Assembly: GCA_021234155.1 (NCBI GenBank)
Contig: JAJEKV010000078.1
Coordinates: 1,304,001-1,368,000, forward strand
DNA from: Isoetes taiwanensis
Taxonomy: Eukaryota > Streptophyta > Lycopodiopsida > Isoetales > Isoetaceae
Direction: 5' to 3'
Length of the DNA stretch: 64,000 nucleotides
In this document: positions 31,504 through 42,561 of the stretch, piece by piece
How the letters are laid out: each line of letters starts with the position of its first letter
How positions within the stretch are numbered: position 1 is the first letter of the stretch
Notes under the pieces: generated by a model
Seen by the model: only the letters and a program-made list of their open reading frames with translations
What the model was told of the DNA's origin: nothing
The model's database searches: none
Position numbers and translations under genes: made by a program

Positions 31504-32037
31504 AGGGTTCGAGATTCAACACTCTGGGTGCTTGTGTTCCTTGTGTGTTCCTCGCTCTGGCTGTTCCAAGTAGTATGGCCGCTACTCAGACATCACAATG
31601 TCATGATTTCGAAAGCATTCAATGTTCTCATGAGCTTGCGGGATTCAATGTTCTCATGAGCTTGCGAGGGAGCAATGCGCTTTCAGCCGCATGTAAGAAG
31701 GCAATCGACATGTTTCACAGCGGACACGATTTGTGCCAATGTATACCACCTAGTAGCACTTGCGACTCTAGTTGCTTCAATGAGTACGTGAAAGTCGTTA
31801 CAAATTAGAGGCAAAGATTTCGTTGCAGGTTGTGGATATAAAACAATTTCACCACCATCCTCACATCCCCCACCTCCTAAGCATTCACCACCCCCTCCAC
31901 CTTCCACACGCAAGTATCTGCATTCGCCTCCTCCCCCATCTCCAAGACATTCTCCACCAACCCCTAAACGTCCACCTCCTGTGCAACCTCCACCACCCCC
32001 ACCTACTCTAAAACATGTTTGCCTTCCAAATTATTGA
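31504..32037 (+). pseudogene. Cysteine-rich / proline-rich gene, copy B (start lost, frameshifted)
   Basis: The start codon position reads AGG instead of ATG (GCCAGGGTTCGAG against GCCATGGTTCGAG in A and C). A 26-bp tandem duplication (31620-31671) adds extra residues, and a two-base loss after GTCGTTACAAA brings in a stop at about 31806. The cysteine block HDLCQCIPPSSTCDSSC is unchanged, and the Pro-rich end is present in the DNA. Not expected to make the full protein. Confidence 0.75.
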
Positions 32038-33436
32038 CCATAGTGTCATGGGAGCACTAATTAGTTTGTAAATTAATATTTTCTATTGTATAACTCAAAC
32101 TATGGAAATAGAAAATGTGCATCTCTTTGAATTTTTTGTTCATCGCCCGCCTATGTAATATAAGATGAATACGTGGTGTTCTTTGTTGCACATCTCATAT
32201 CCTCCAATTGATGTTGAAAAGTTACTACTCCTAATAAATCAATGTCATTTTCTGTTTTCTAAAGGTAGTAAAGGGAGGTATTGTATAAGATGGCATATAA
32301 AAAGGACGCTAGAGTGGAAAATGGCATGTTCATGGCACTTGCTAATAATTTGGTTCGATAGAAAAACGTTAAATATTTTCCAGCACTTTTCATAATTTTT
32401 GCACTTGAAATTGCCATATTGTACTAGCCTACACCTAGTTAGCCTAATCACCCTATCACTAGATAAAGGACAAAATTCTAGTACATAATTGACTAACAAC
32501 CAAAGGGGGCTCATGAGAATCAATAGCCACCTGCATGAATCAACACATTTGCTGAATGGGAGGTTACTTAAGCAAAACATTGCGAGGTCCCTACCAACTC
32601 TCATTACTTCTATTAGGAAATTACTTTGTGGTGCATATTCACTTTGTATGCTAGAATTTAATCATGTCTTAAGAAGTTTGGATGTTAGCATCATCACTAT
32701 AGCATCACCACACTTTCTCACAACCTTTCATGTGCGATCACCACACTCATAGTATCATGGCCTGAAAAGTTTTGAGTGCTAGAGAATGAGAATGTGCTAT
32801 GCCTCGATATTTGTAACAGTAGTAAGAACAGAATATAAGCAAGTCTATAGTATAAACAATGACCATGCTATAATTGACTTACTTTTGCTAGCGAGTAGAA
32901 TATGGAACTGACCTACTAATAACTAACCTGCATGTCATGGAAAAAAGCCATCAATTTGTCTCTAAGGAACAAAGATGACACAGACATGCAACAATAGCAC
33001 ATTGGTATGTAAGATAATGCGGAAGAAGTGCATTGAACAATTAAATACAGTTTTGCTTCAACATAATTAATGCATTTCCATAGAACAAGGTAGATGATTC
33101 TTTTGTTCCTTGATTAAAAATGGAGGAGGAATAGGTAAATGAATAAAGATACATTGGATTTCTTGTCGATCTTTTAATTGAGAGGACTGGCCTGTATGAA
33201 TATTAAAACATAAGCCATTGAAGGAATGTTTTAATCTTGAAACCCCTCAAGAAGCCCCATGAATTGGAATGGAAAAGAAATTAAAAAAAAAGGCAACCAG
33301 GAAAGGTATGTCTCAAATCTGATTTGGAACATCTAAATAGTCGGACGTATTAGTAGTTAAAAATGTTTAAAGGCAGGGCTAGTAACCCTTTAACGAAAAA
33401 CAATAATAACATATACACTAGTAAACGTGTGCGGCG

Positions 33437-33451
33437 TTGCGGCTGTCGCAA
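33437..33451 (-). terminator. Helitron 3'-terminal hairpin
   Basis: TTGCG-GCTGT-CGCAA on the plus strand, a 5-bp perfect stem with 5-nt loop in GC-rich sequence. Helitrons carry such a hairpin just before the CTRR end as a replication terminator. It is shorter and slightly further from the end than usual. Confidence 0.75.
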
Positions 33452-33796
33452 TGTCCGGCATGTTTTTACTCGGCCTTTAACGTCCATACACACGTTGATA
33501 TAGGCAAGATCAGACAATATTTGCTTTTGTAATTTTTTTGTTATTAAAATTTGTCTAATGACAGTGTCATCAATCTATACACTTTGCGTTTATCAATTTC
33601 AACAGAGAAAATAATGCTTTGTAACAAATGTGTTAAATCTAACCCTAAAAAAAAAAAACAAAATTTTGGAAATTTGGATCGTAACTTATGCTCAAAATGT
33701 CACCCTTAGAAGTACACGAACAAAAATAGGTACAAAAAATACAAAACACAAAATTTTGTCCTAGCTCATTGGCGTATTTTAGTTCATGATGGAACT

Positions 33797-34500
33797 CTAA
33801 ATATACATCTCCACATGGCACATCACCAAGGGCCTAATATTGTACTTTGTTGGATACTCCCGTGATATCTTCACTTCTCCGGAGGCCGGATAACATCTTA
33901 GCTGGGGTAAAAGTGAAATGCACGGGCGAGTCATTGATTCGAACTGCCCATGACGTCTCACGACTATCAAGCACGTGAGACAACTCATTCCGAAGGTAGA
34001 CTCGTATGATGGAATCAGATACCGCCTCAGGAAGGAATGATTTGTAGACCCTAAAACGGGTTCCATTACATATTCCAACACATGTGAGTTCCTTTGCTAC
34101 TAAGACACCAATTCGCTAGTGCACGGTATCGTTTCTCATCTGAAAAAGAAGACAAATAATTGCACGTTTAGTCAAAGCACTACATTACCTAAAAGATAGA
34201 TACATGCACTTTATCCTCCACCTACCTCTCTCAAAGCACATCCGCGTAAACACCGTTCACTTGGATAGGCTTGATCAAATAGGAAGTCATCAATTAGTTG
34301 GATGAACTGCTCCAACTTGACAACCTCGTCAGTGCAAAATATATCCTTGAGCTTTCCAATAAGCTCCTCAATTTCCACGCTTGCTACCCCATGCATATGA
34401 GCATGGTATTTTCGATTCCCAATCATACCATGACCCAAGAGCACGTCACGACAAAAATAACACCGGTAGCGTGATAACTCCCATCACCTTTTAGGCATTT
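33797..34500 (-). pseudogene. Accessory Helitron frames downstream of the helicase, function unknown
   Basis: Minus strand. A first part (about 34550-34211) reads WCYFGPFWYVFGHHAAKCLK, then CRDVLLGHGMIGNRKYHAHM and an acidic helix (IEELIGKLKDIFCTDEV), ending at a GAG-GTAGGT donor-like site. A second part (34081-33797 region, in another frame) reads GICNGTRFRVYKSFLPEAVS. Cys/His pairs in the first part suggest a zinc-binding domain. Some plant Helitrons carry RPA- or OTU-like extra genes, but I cannot assign either here. Confidence 0.35.
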
Positions 34501-34662
34501 GGCGGCGTGGTGACCAAAGACATACCAAAAGGGACCAAAATAGCACCATCTACATGGATAAATAAGTAAGTAAGTACATAAGAAAAAAAAAAAAAATAAA
34601 ATAAAAGAAATAAAAAAAAAAGAGAAATCGAAAGTAGAGACATTTAAGCATTAGGCTCACAA

Positions 34663-36752
34663 TTAGAGGAGTTCTTTGTATACCATATTTGTTGTATATC
34701 TTGATCGGTCGACGTCTGCGCTTGCCTCTCCATCCTTCGATAGAATGAGTACCTTTATGCCTTGGATTCCTTGAGCTCTCGAGAGTGCCACATAGAGTTG
34801 TCCGTGACTAAATACTGGGTTTGGCAAATACAAACCAACCATTTTCATCGTTTGGCCACAGGACTTGTTGATTGTCATGCAAAAGCTTGGGCGTAGCGGA
34901 AATTGCATGCGTTCAAATTGAAATGGAAGTTCTGCATTATTTGGCACCAAAGGAATTCGAAATATGAACACTCTGCTCCCAATATTTTTTCCAGTGACAA
35001 TCTCGGCATCTATAGCACGTCTTCCCAATGAACGTATGATGAGGCGAGTTCCATTGTAGAGTCCTTTCGGGTAGAAACCGACCTCAACAACATGACAATC
35101 ATGCCAACCTTCAATGTCAATTGATGTGGAGGCATCCACTTTCGAGTTTGGCGCATTCAAAAATTCAACGGGGATAGACCCCGCATCATTCTCATCCCAT
35201 CCACTCGATAAGCTTCAGAATAATCAACAGCGAAGGGGCAACCCACCTGTCATCCTCTTGTTTACTTCATCTACATCGTCATTTAGTGGCGTAAGGATTG
35301 CCCTTTGCACCCAATAGGACACACTTTCATAATTCGTGGAAACATCCGGAAATGCCACGGCTAGCAAATCATTCAAGTCCTGTGACTTGACACAAATCTC
35401 TTCCGGAAGACATATTACGTCCGACCCAATGTCGGGAAATGTGGTTTCGAGCCCATCTCCAACCCGTAGAAGATAGTCAGCAAATGCCCTTTGCTCTTCC
35501 AGATCGCTCCCCACATTGTTCATTACCCGCATGTTTGTGTTGACCTTATGTTCCTCGACATGATCCCATATGTAAGAGTACTTCAAGGAAGCTTGCACAA
35601 TTTGGGGTCGATTTCCTCGTGGTACCACAGGTGGAACCTGGCGAAAATCTCCTCCTAAAACAACAATGAGTCCTCCAAATAATTTGTCACATGACATCAC
35701 ATCACGGAGCGTTCTATCCAGTGCTTCATAAACATGTTTATGCATCATTGGGGCCTCATCCCATATAATCATACGTGTCGCTCTTATCAATTTTGCCAGC
35801 TCGGACTGCTTTGGAATATTGCACGTTGATGTCTCATCTATATTTATCGGTATCTTGAACCTTGAATGTGCAGTGCGCCCGCCCTTCAATAAAGTGGATG
35901 CAATTCCAGAGGAAGCAACTGCAAGTGCAATGAAACCTCTGGCACGAACATAAGACAACATGGTGTTAAAAAGAAAACTCTTTCCCGATCCACCTGCACC
36001 ATGAACAAAGAACACCCGTCCTTTTTCCAACATCACGTGCTCATGGATCACACGGTCAAAGATAATACGTTGGTCGTTATATAGCGTCCCGACTTCTTGC
36101 ACCCTCGCCATGTCTTCTTGAAACACCTCATCCCGAAATATCATATATGGATCTATTGCACTTTCGGGAAGAATGAATTCAAACTCTCTCAAAGATCGCC
36201 CCGCCGAATTCATGTAGTCTTCAACGTCTAGAAGTGCCATATCAAATAACCCGATCACACACTTGCACACTTTGATCCTCCGAACCCTTCGTGCCTCATG
36301 CAAGAAGTCATCGACCATAGAAAGCTTGACTTCTTCCCACGATTCAGCGGATTCGATGGTTCGCAATTTAAAAGTATCATGGCGAACATATGTCGCAATT
36401 GTGGTGGCATGCCCCATCTTCTTTGCTTCTGAAGAGACTCGAGCCATTCTTAGGTCGTCCCGGCAAACCCACGCACGAATGCAAGCTTCTTTATATGTTG
36501 CACACAACTCCGATCAAAGGAGCGTAAATCTTCAAAACTAATGTTTTTGTCCGCGGGCCGGGTCAGGAGTCGAAAATAGTATCGCCTCTCCTTACGAAGG
36601 ATTAACAAAGTACATCGTCCAATAGTGGGAAACCGGGTATTCTCTCGACCTTCCATTTTATTTCGGGTTGATCGTGAGGTAAACTTTTTAGGAAAATCAT
36701 GATAGAGCAATTGAGTAGCCTCTCTAGCCTCTCTACCCCCGGATGCATTCAT
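34663..36752 (-). pseudogene. Helitron Pif1-type helicase domain (broken)
   Basis: Superfamily 1 helicase that unwinds the element during rolling-circle transposition. In order on the minus strand: a lead-in with IGRCTLLILRKERRYYFRLL and KNISFEDLRSFD (36752-36450); a frame change; then 36507-35224 with Walker A HGAGGSGKSFLFN, DEAP box RMIIWDEAPMMHKH, VVLGGDFRQVPPVVP and NTNMRV; a further frame change; then 35160-34663 with SFCMTINKSCGQTMKMVGLY and FSHGQLYVALSRAQGI, the final helicase motifs. The usual INKSQGQT reads INKSCGQT. Two frame breaks make it inactive unless they are assembly errors. Confidence 0.9.
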
Positions 36753-36959
36753 CTCGAAAAATCTTTGTCAATGTTGTTCCATTATTCTTGCTTCTTATCG
36801 TCCATGCTCATACCTTCTCGATAGTATACATCTTGTTGCATTGGGAGATGCCGCACCAATCTAGTGACATGAGGAAACTGTTGTTGTATTTCATATGAGA
36901 GGATTCTCCATGATGCCTCGTGTTTGAGTGAAATAGCGTGCATTCAAGTATTGCTCAAC

Positions 36960-38060
36960 CTCATCATGGTTTATGGTGGGTTACGGTGCTAGTAGATGCA
37001 CCATCACTTTCACGCTTCTAAGTTCACATTGATCATATCCGACCCTTTGTATACATATTTATATAGATATTTAACGGCCTTGGCAAAGACACACACCTCA
37101 ACATTGATATGGCACTTGAAGTAACGATGTCGACCCACGGATTGTATGGCACGACCCATCATTTGTCTAAATGTATATCCCCTTTTTTCACCTTTCGACC
37201 ATCATCCCTTCTTCCGGTACAATGGATATCCGCCAACAACGCCGTCTCATCCGAAAATGCTGCGTGGATAACGCGTTTTGTACATTTACCATCCCGCATA
37301 CACGCGGACTATTCGGATATCCGATTACCACATGGCCCGTGCATCATGTTACGGGTGACAACCTCATATAATTAGGGATATGCATCCTTATCCGGTATTT
37401 CAAAGACAAATGATTTGATCAATCTCTTCGTCTGTGAAGGGCTTGTCGGCCTGATCCAATATAGTCAACAAATGTACATGTGGCAAGCCTCTCTTTTGGA
37501 ACTCAATAACATAGACTTTTGCGATTATGCGACCGAATATACCATGATTAGTTATCAGATCTACCAGCTCCTTTACTTTCATATGGAACACTCTGGCTAC
37601 TAACTCTGGTCGATCATTTGGCGATTGGCCATATAATAATTCCCTCCTAATCTCTTCCCAATTCGCATTGGCAGTCATGGTTATAAAGAGGTCCAGCCTG
37701 CCATGTTCGCGAACAATAGACATGGCACCGTTGGGTCATGTATCTCGGACCTCCTACATGTGAGGATGGTAACACAACTTTTCGACCAATAGCACTTGCA
37801 TCATCTCCTTCAAAGTCCATAACGCCCTGCAACATGTCTTTTCGAATGGTGTGTTGATTCAACACAATGAATTGTAGCCTTTCTTGTTCCATCTTCGCAA
37901 ACATATCACAAATGTATTCTTGAAACAACCGGCCAGCCATGTGAAGGGTGGATGCATGTCCACGTCAGCGTGAAGCGGATGATATCCGTAGTATTCCATA
38001 ATAGTTACTTCCTTTGCACCACTCGGGCCCATGAGGTATTTTAAAATGCCATCCATCATG
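36960..38060 (-). pseudogene. Helitron HUH-endonuclease (Rep) domain (broken)
   Basis: Rep nicks and joins single-stranded DNA at the Helitron ends. Minus-strand blocks: VTIMEYYGYHPLHADVDMHP; after a frame change RLFQEYICDMFAKMEQERLQ and VGGPRYM; after another, GRLDLFITMTANANWEEIRR, ARVFHMKVKEL and FQKRGLPHVHLLTIL, where HVH (37472-37480) is the metal-binding HUH pair; then MMHGPCG and KCHINVEVCVFAKAVKYLYK followed by YVYKGSD, the catalytic tyrosine block (about 37030-37110). Key residues are present, but at least three frame breaks and several stops interrupt it. Confidence 0.9.
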
Positions 38061-38062
38061 CA

Positions 38063-39349
38063 TTAGTAGGGAAGAAGCAACACAAAGTGCAATGGGTCAT
38101 ATGCTGAGTGATATGCATCTATAAGTTTCAAGCCACCATCCTTAGAGTGTATAATAATATCTCTCTGACCATCCTCGGGCTTATCATCAATAGGCATTAA
38201 GACAGCCACCTCATTTGCAGTTGGAGCATTATATTGCCTCCTCACAGGATTTTGCACGTTGCAAGAAGGTATCATAAAGCGGATATCCATGGTTGGATGA
38301 TTACGCATAATTTGTGCCGCATTCAAAAATATGCTAACAAATGGATTGTGCTCTGTCATAAGGGCCTGTAACTGCACAACTATTTCTTGTTTCAATCCAT
38401 CAAAAATAGACATCCTACGTTCAACTTGCATGTCATCACCATCCATGATGTATATTTGTGCGAATTTTGCATGCTCTTGATGGCCTTGCGGTGGCAATAG
38501 CGTTCCCATCTTATGGCACATGCGGCCATTGACCCTAAAGGTATAGGCCCCACCAATAGCATTTGCCACCGCCTCATCAATTTTCACGCCCACTGAGGCA
38601 AATGAGAATATATTATTGTACTTCCTGATGTTCGTGCGAAAGTGATCACCTACACTATCTGTTCTCGTATATAGGTCAAATAATTCCTGTGGTGGTTCAG
38701 GAATCAATGGTAGTTGAACCTTTCCATTTTCACATGCCCGACATTTCTTTTTAACTGAGAGCTCTTCTATCCATTGCATAGCCCCACAATACAAACATCT
38801 ATAATGCATGTTGCCAAAGTCATGAGGAGGAGGTAAAATCCACGTCCATGCTATCTTATTGAAACCGCTTTTACCAGCAGGACGTTCTCTAGGACCAATA
38901 GGAGTAGTGTAATCCAACCTCACAGCTGTATGCTTTGCCTGCCTTACGCGATTGACCCGCCTTCTCCTTTGACTATTGCTTTCACCTTCAGGTGTCATAT
39001 AAGAGGGGTTATGCATTAAGCTTGATAATTGGTCAACATTAGCATCTGCTACTGCTGTTTGTGAGTCCAAAGCTTTTTTTTTGGCCTTTCTTCTGCGCTG
39101 CAAGCGTTTCTTTCTCTGACTATTGCTTTCATTCTCAGGTGTCATGTAGGAGGGGTTATTCACTATTATAGGTGGTGTTATTCCATGTGATATTTCAATA
39201 AGTTCGGCCTGAGATGGTGTGCTAAATCCATGAGCATTCACGCTTGTAGATTGAGGCAACATCACCTGATCACCTGCTTGTTCATCTATTGTGGGAAACA
39301 ACTGCATCCTAATACCAATAACTTCTGATGTGATGAAGGATGAACCCAC
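38063..39349 (-). pseudogene. N-terminal part of Helitron RepHel protein, 428 codons
   Basis: Long open frame ending at a TAA where homologues continue (DPLHFVLLLPY, then stop, then the Rep blocks). It holds two copies of a NNPSYMTPENESNSQRKKR-like unit in a basic setting, a C-x2-C...C-x2-C zinc-finger-like segment (CLYCGAMQWIEE, KKKCRACENGKV) and the Helitron_like_N region (FASVGVKIDEAVANAIGGAY, FRVNGRMCHKMG, IYIMDGDD). The stop separates it from the catalytic part, so I treat it as part of one broken gene; a short separate protein is also possible. Confidence 0.8.
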
Positions 39350-39440
39350 ACTATGTGCAATAGTTCCTTCTATGCCCCTATCATTTAGATGCTTGGGTGT
39401 CTTCTTGGTTGCATCTCAACTTCGGTGAGTCACATGGCAC

Positions 39441-39700
39441 TCACGGCACCGCCGTAAACTTGTGGCGTGGATCGATGCAGGCAAAAGATGCTTGAACTGA
39501 CCGGCCCTCCATTGGAACAACATCAGATGAAGGACCATCATGATCTCTCTCTCTGACTTCCATGTTAAATTCTAGTTTCAAAGCTCTAGCCTTTGCAACC
39601 CGTCTTGGGCGGTCGTCTCTTTCTAGCAGACTTGCTTTCATTGGTTGCGTCATGTATGAGGGGTTGTTGGCCACAATAGGTGGTGTTTTTGACGGGCCTT
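39441..39700 (-). pseudogene. Upstream Helitron frame with a third NPSYMT unit
   Basis: Reads ANNPSYMTQPMKASLLERDD followed by RPRRVAKARALKLEF, the same NPSYMT-plus-basic pattern as the two units in the next frame. It is in a different register from 38063-39349, so a frame break or an intron lies between. Confidence 0.55.
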
Positions 39701-40163
39701 CCCATACAAATCCTGATATGTTGCAATCTATACAATTTAGATGATTGCAAGGAACCCTAAATCGATTAAGTATTCAACAATAAAGCCAACAACTATAAGC
39801 ACACAATTATTAACCTAAGATAGTTAACCTAAGATAGGACCTATCTATGACTCACCTTTGACGTGTTAAGATTTTGCCTCTTTGGCAAATCATAGCAGCC
39901 GTAAGAGCTTGTTCCTCCCTCAAAGTTCAAGTGCAAAGCGTCCCTATAAACATGAGAGCACATAAGAATATATGAAATATAGCCATGTATGGAAAATAAA
40001 ATGGTGCACACAAACATATTGTTACCCTAATATGCACATGCCGAAGCATTTTATGTTTATGGCTAAGTTGAATTGTTACGCAATTAAGTTGAATTCGTGT
40101 AAAACAATGTGCAACTTTAAGATGGTCTTTTATTTTAAGAATGCTTAAAGGCATTCACGCACA

Positions 40164-40607
40164 CTACATATCCAACCCATGTTGCATAAGGTATTCCATA
40201 AACAATGTAGCTTCCATAGCCTCCACAAACTTATGGACTCTCACAAAGCCACATTTATGAAAGCTAGCATGCATTTGTGTAGCAAAATTTTCAATATCTA
40301 GCTCAATTTTAACCTCCGGGCGTATCTCAACTCCAAGCAACCCCCGGATTTCATACCACTCTCCAAAAACTCTCAAAACCCAAATCAGACCCTTAATGCT
40401 CACTTGCATTCCATCATTCCCCAATGCAACACTTTCTGCGGCTTCTTCCAATTCGCTCTTCCAATCCACCACCTCTGCTAAATATTGAAAGTATGCATCA
40501 AGATCATCGTCATCGTCAAATCGTGGCAAGGGATGTCCATCTTTAAAGAATTGTGCCACAAGTTTTGGGTAAGAATCCCATGGAACATTCACCACCACCA
40601 TCTGCAT
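40164..40607 (-). CDS. Unrecognised 147-aa acidic protein inside the Helitron
   Basis: The only undamaged frame of this length in the element's 5' half. It starts MQMVVVNVPWDSYPKLVAQF, has an acidic patch (FDDDDDLDAYF) and helical stretches (VDWKSELEEAAESVAL, FVEAMEATLFMEYLMQHG). No signal peptide or membrane segment. I recognise no family. It could be an accessory Helitron gene, the first exon of RepHel, or a captured host fragment. Confidence 0.5.
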   Translation of the reverse strand: MQMVVVNVPWDSYPKLVAQFFKDGHPLPRFDDDDDLDAYFQYLAEVVDWKSELEEAAESVALGNDGMQVSIKGLIWVLRVFGEWYEIRGLLGVEIRPEVKIELDIENFATQMHASFHKCGFVRVHKFVEAMEATLFMEYLMQHGLDM

Positions 40608-40859
40608 TATGGAAATGATATATTTTAAGTCAATTCATTTTCCATGTTGGCAAGCCAGTATGACCTTGTCCTTTTCAAATCAAAAAAATTATATGTTGTC
40701 AAATTACTTTGTTTCACTTATGTGTTGTGGTAATCCAAATTAAAGTTTATTCAACTTTGTGTTGTGATATATTAAGTTAAAGTTGAAAAGGACCGTTTAG
40801 TTGAACTTTGGTTGTTGAACCTTTAGCTAACGAAAATATCTGTAGATATCAAGTTTAAC

Positions 40860-41070
40860 CTTTAGTTTAAATTCGAAAAGCAAAAACCAAACAAAAATCA
40901 AAAAGCAAAACCAAACAAAAATAAAAAAGCAAAACCAAACAAAAATAGGAACAGCAAACAAACAGGGCAAAATCCACAGAAACCAAACAGGGCAAAATCC
41001 AAACAGTGGGAGGTTGTAAGTGCATTGGGAGGTTACAAATGCTCAGTCGCAATGGGAGGAAGTAAAGAAC
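40860..41070. repeat. A/C-rich and GGGAGG short tandem repeats in Helitron 5' half
   Basis: About three copies of AAAAGCAAAACCAAACAAAAAT, then two of ACCAAACAGGGCAAAATCC, then GGGAGGT(T/A) units. On the element's strand these lie upstream of the 147-aa frame and may be promoter or leader sequence. Confidence 0.7.
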
Positions 41071-42540
41071 CGTTCACTTGTTCTGACTGGAAGACTCCGA
41101 GAAGTTCAAAGGAAACTGCCAGGCGATAATAAAATATTCAAAAATGCTTTTTGAGCTTTTCATATCTATGCCTTTCTTCATGGCATCCTATGGGGTCCAG
41201 CATGCTGTAGGTAATGAACGTGCAGGTCTATTTCCTCTTGTTCTTCCCAGACTATAGATGAACCTCCCCAGTTTTATAAGTCTAGCAAACAGTGGTCATA
41301 TTAAAGATTGGAGCTACTCCGGTAAAGTAAGAGATGAAAAAGAAGAAGATTAAACGCACAAACTGGGCTGCTATTTATTACAAAACGGGAAGAAGATGAA
41401 GTGTACCATGCTCTATATTCTTCACAACGGAGCCCCTCGAAAAGAGCAATGTCAAGAAATACAAAGGTGAGAAAGAAGAGCTCCGGCAGACGGCCTAACC
41501 TTTGGATTATGCTCTACGCTCGAGAAATAAGAAGGCAAAGAAGTTTTGCCGTAGTATTGATCGAGCCTTGCAGCCTAGAGACAGAGGGATGGCAAAAGGG
41601 CCAAAAAGTAAGAATGGCGTCGGCTGGACACGGAACCAAAAGGCGAAACAGATTGACGGTCGAGCTCAAGATTTTAGACAGATTGATCCGCCTCGCAAGT
41701 CCCGGATCTTTCGTATGGCGTGAGAATGGTGGATTTTGGGATTGCCCTCTTCCGGTTCAAGCAGACATAACCTAAACAGAGTGCTTTTACATATGCAGCT
41801 TCTTCTACTGTACTTGAGCTCAAAAACCAAAACCTGCGCCCAAGCTGCGCCTCCACCTGCGTATTCCAATGCTCCAAGCTGCGTAAATCAAAGATAATAG
41901 CAGTTAATAAAACAGAGGTAGGATTTTGCGACTTGTCTGCTTCAAAATCCGGCCATTGCAAAGAAAAACGGCACACAGAGAAAGGGCATCTACAGAAAAA
42001 ATTTACCCTGACGTTCTTTTTGTGGCTTAATACTCTTCAACAGCAAAAAAATGAAAGAGGTAAGTAAAATCTTAGCTTCAAGCCACCGATGGAGCCGGAG
42101 GAGGAACAAAATCTAATCATACCAGAGAAATTTGCTTGCTAAGGCACAAATTCTGCCCTTTGATTCGACGGCTCCCTGTCAAGAAATGGAAACCTGCGCC
42201 CAAGCTGCGCCTCCACCTGCGTATTCCAGTGCTCTGAGCTGCGTCTCCAAGCAGTTATCTGATAGCCGAATGCAAACATTTATCAAGAAACCCTTAAGAC
42301 CGCCAAAGCCGTTTGCAGCAGCCCATCATCAAAGCAGATCACCGCCCTGCAGATCACCGCCCTAGATTATAACTGCTCGTCCAAGCTGCCCTTGGAATAA
42401 AGCTTTCGTATCATCATTAATTTGCCCGGCATTATTTTGCAAGGGAAAGGGGAAACAACGTCGGAAAAAAAATTTTGAGCCGGAAAAAGCGTAACATCCG
42501 GCGGCCCGAAAGGGGAAACCGGCGTGAGAGAGAAAGGGCA
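41071..42540. other. Helitron 5' region, no convincing gene
   Basis: Apart from the direct repeats this part holds only unsupported frames. It is moderately GC-rich and ends in the 5'-TC terminus of the element at 42561. Confidence 0.45.
41828..42244. repeat. Pair of 56-bp direct repeats in Helitron 5' region
   Basis: AAACCTGCGCCCAAGCTGCG plus the next 35 bases at 41828-41883 recur at 42189-42244 with about four differences, 361 bp apart. GC-rich against the AT-rich surroundings. A small AGATCACCGCCCT tandem pair lies at 42336-42364. Confidence 0.85.
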
Positions 42541-42561
42541 AAAACTTTTTAAGTAAGTAGA

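Larger units (their letters stand above)
29410..33417. repeat. Large repeat unit, copy B, left part
   Basis: Same order of sequence as unit A from 23080 on, with a 1.37-kb internal deletion relative to A at about 31110. It is interrupted at 33417/42562 by the Helitron and continues at 42562. Confidence 0.85.
33418..42561 (-). mobile_element. Helitron, 9,144 bp, complete ends
   Basis: On the minus strand the element starts TCTACTTACTTAAAAAG (5'-TC) and ends ...CACACGTTTACTAG (3'-CTAG, the CTRR rule), with a TTGCG-ACAGC-CGCAA hairpin 16 nt inside the 3' end. It sits exactly between A (33417) and T (42562); unit A shows the uninterrupted target ATATACA-TATGTAATTG at about 28473. This A/T insertion without target duplication is the Helitron hallmark. 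Inside are a HUH Rep domain and a Pif1-type helicase in the RepHel order, both on the minus strand and both interrupted, plus extra frames. So the ends are intact but the transposase is dead. Confidence 0.95.

Noticed and set aside
37109-37375. 88-codon plus-strand frame
   Set aside because: It is the antisense of the Helitron Rep domain (MMHGPCG and KCHINVEV are read on the minus strand).
41401-41775. 124-codon plus-strand frame in the Helitron 5' region, basic N-terminus
   Set aside because: Opposite to the element's coding strand, overlapping alternative frames of similar quality, no domain, and made partly of low-complexity Lys/Arg sequence.
42132-42365. 77-codon plus-strand frame ending in SPPCRSPP
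   Set aside because: Its sequence comes from the 56-bp direct repeat and the AGATCACCGCCCT tandem pair; no sign of coding.
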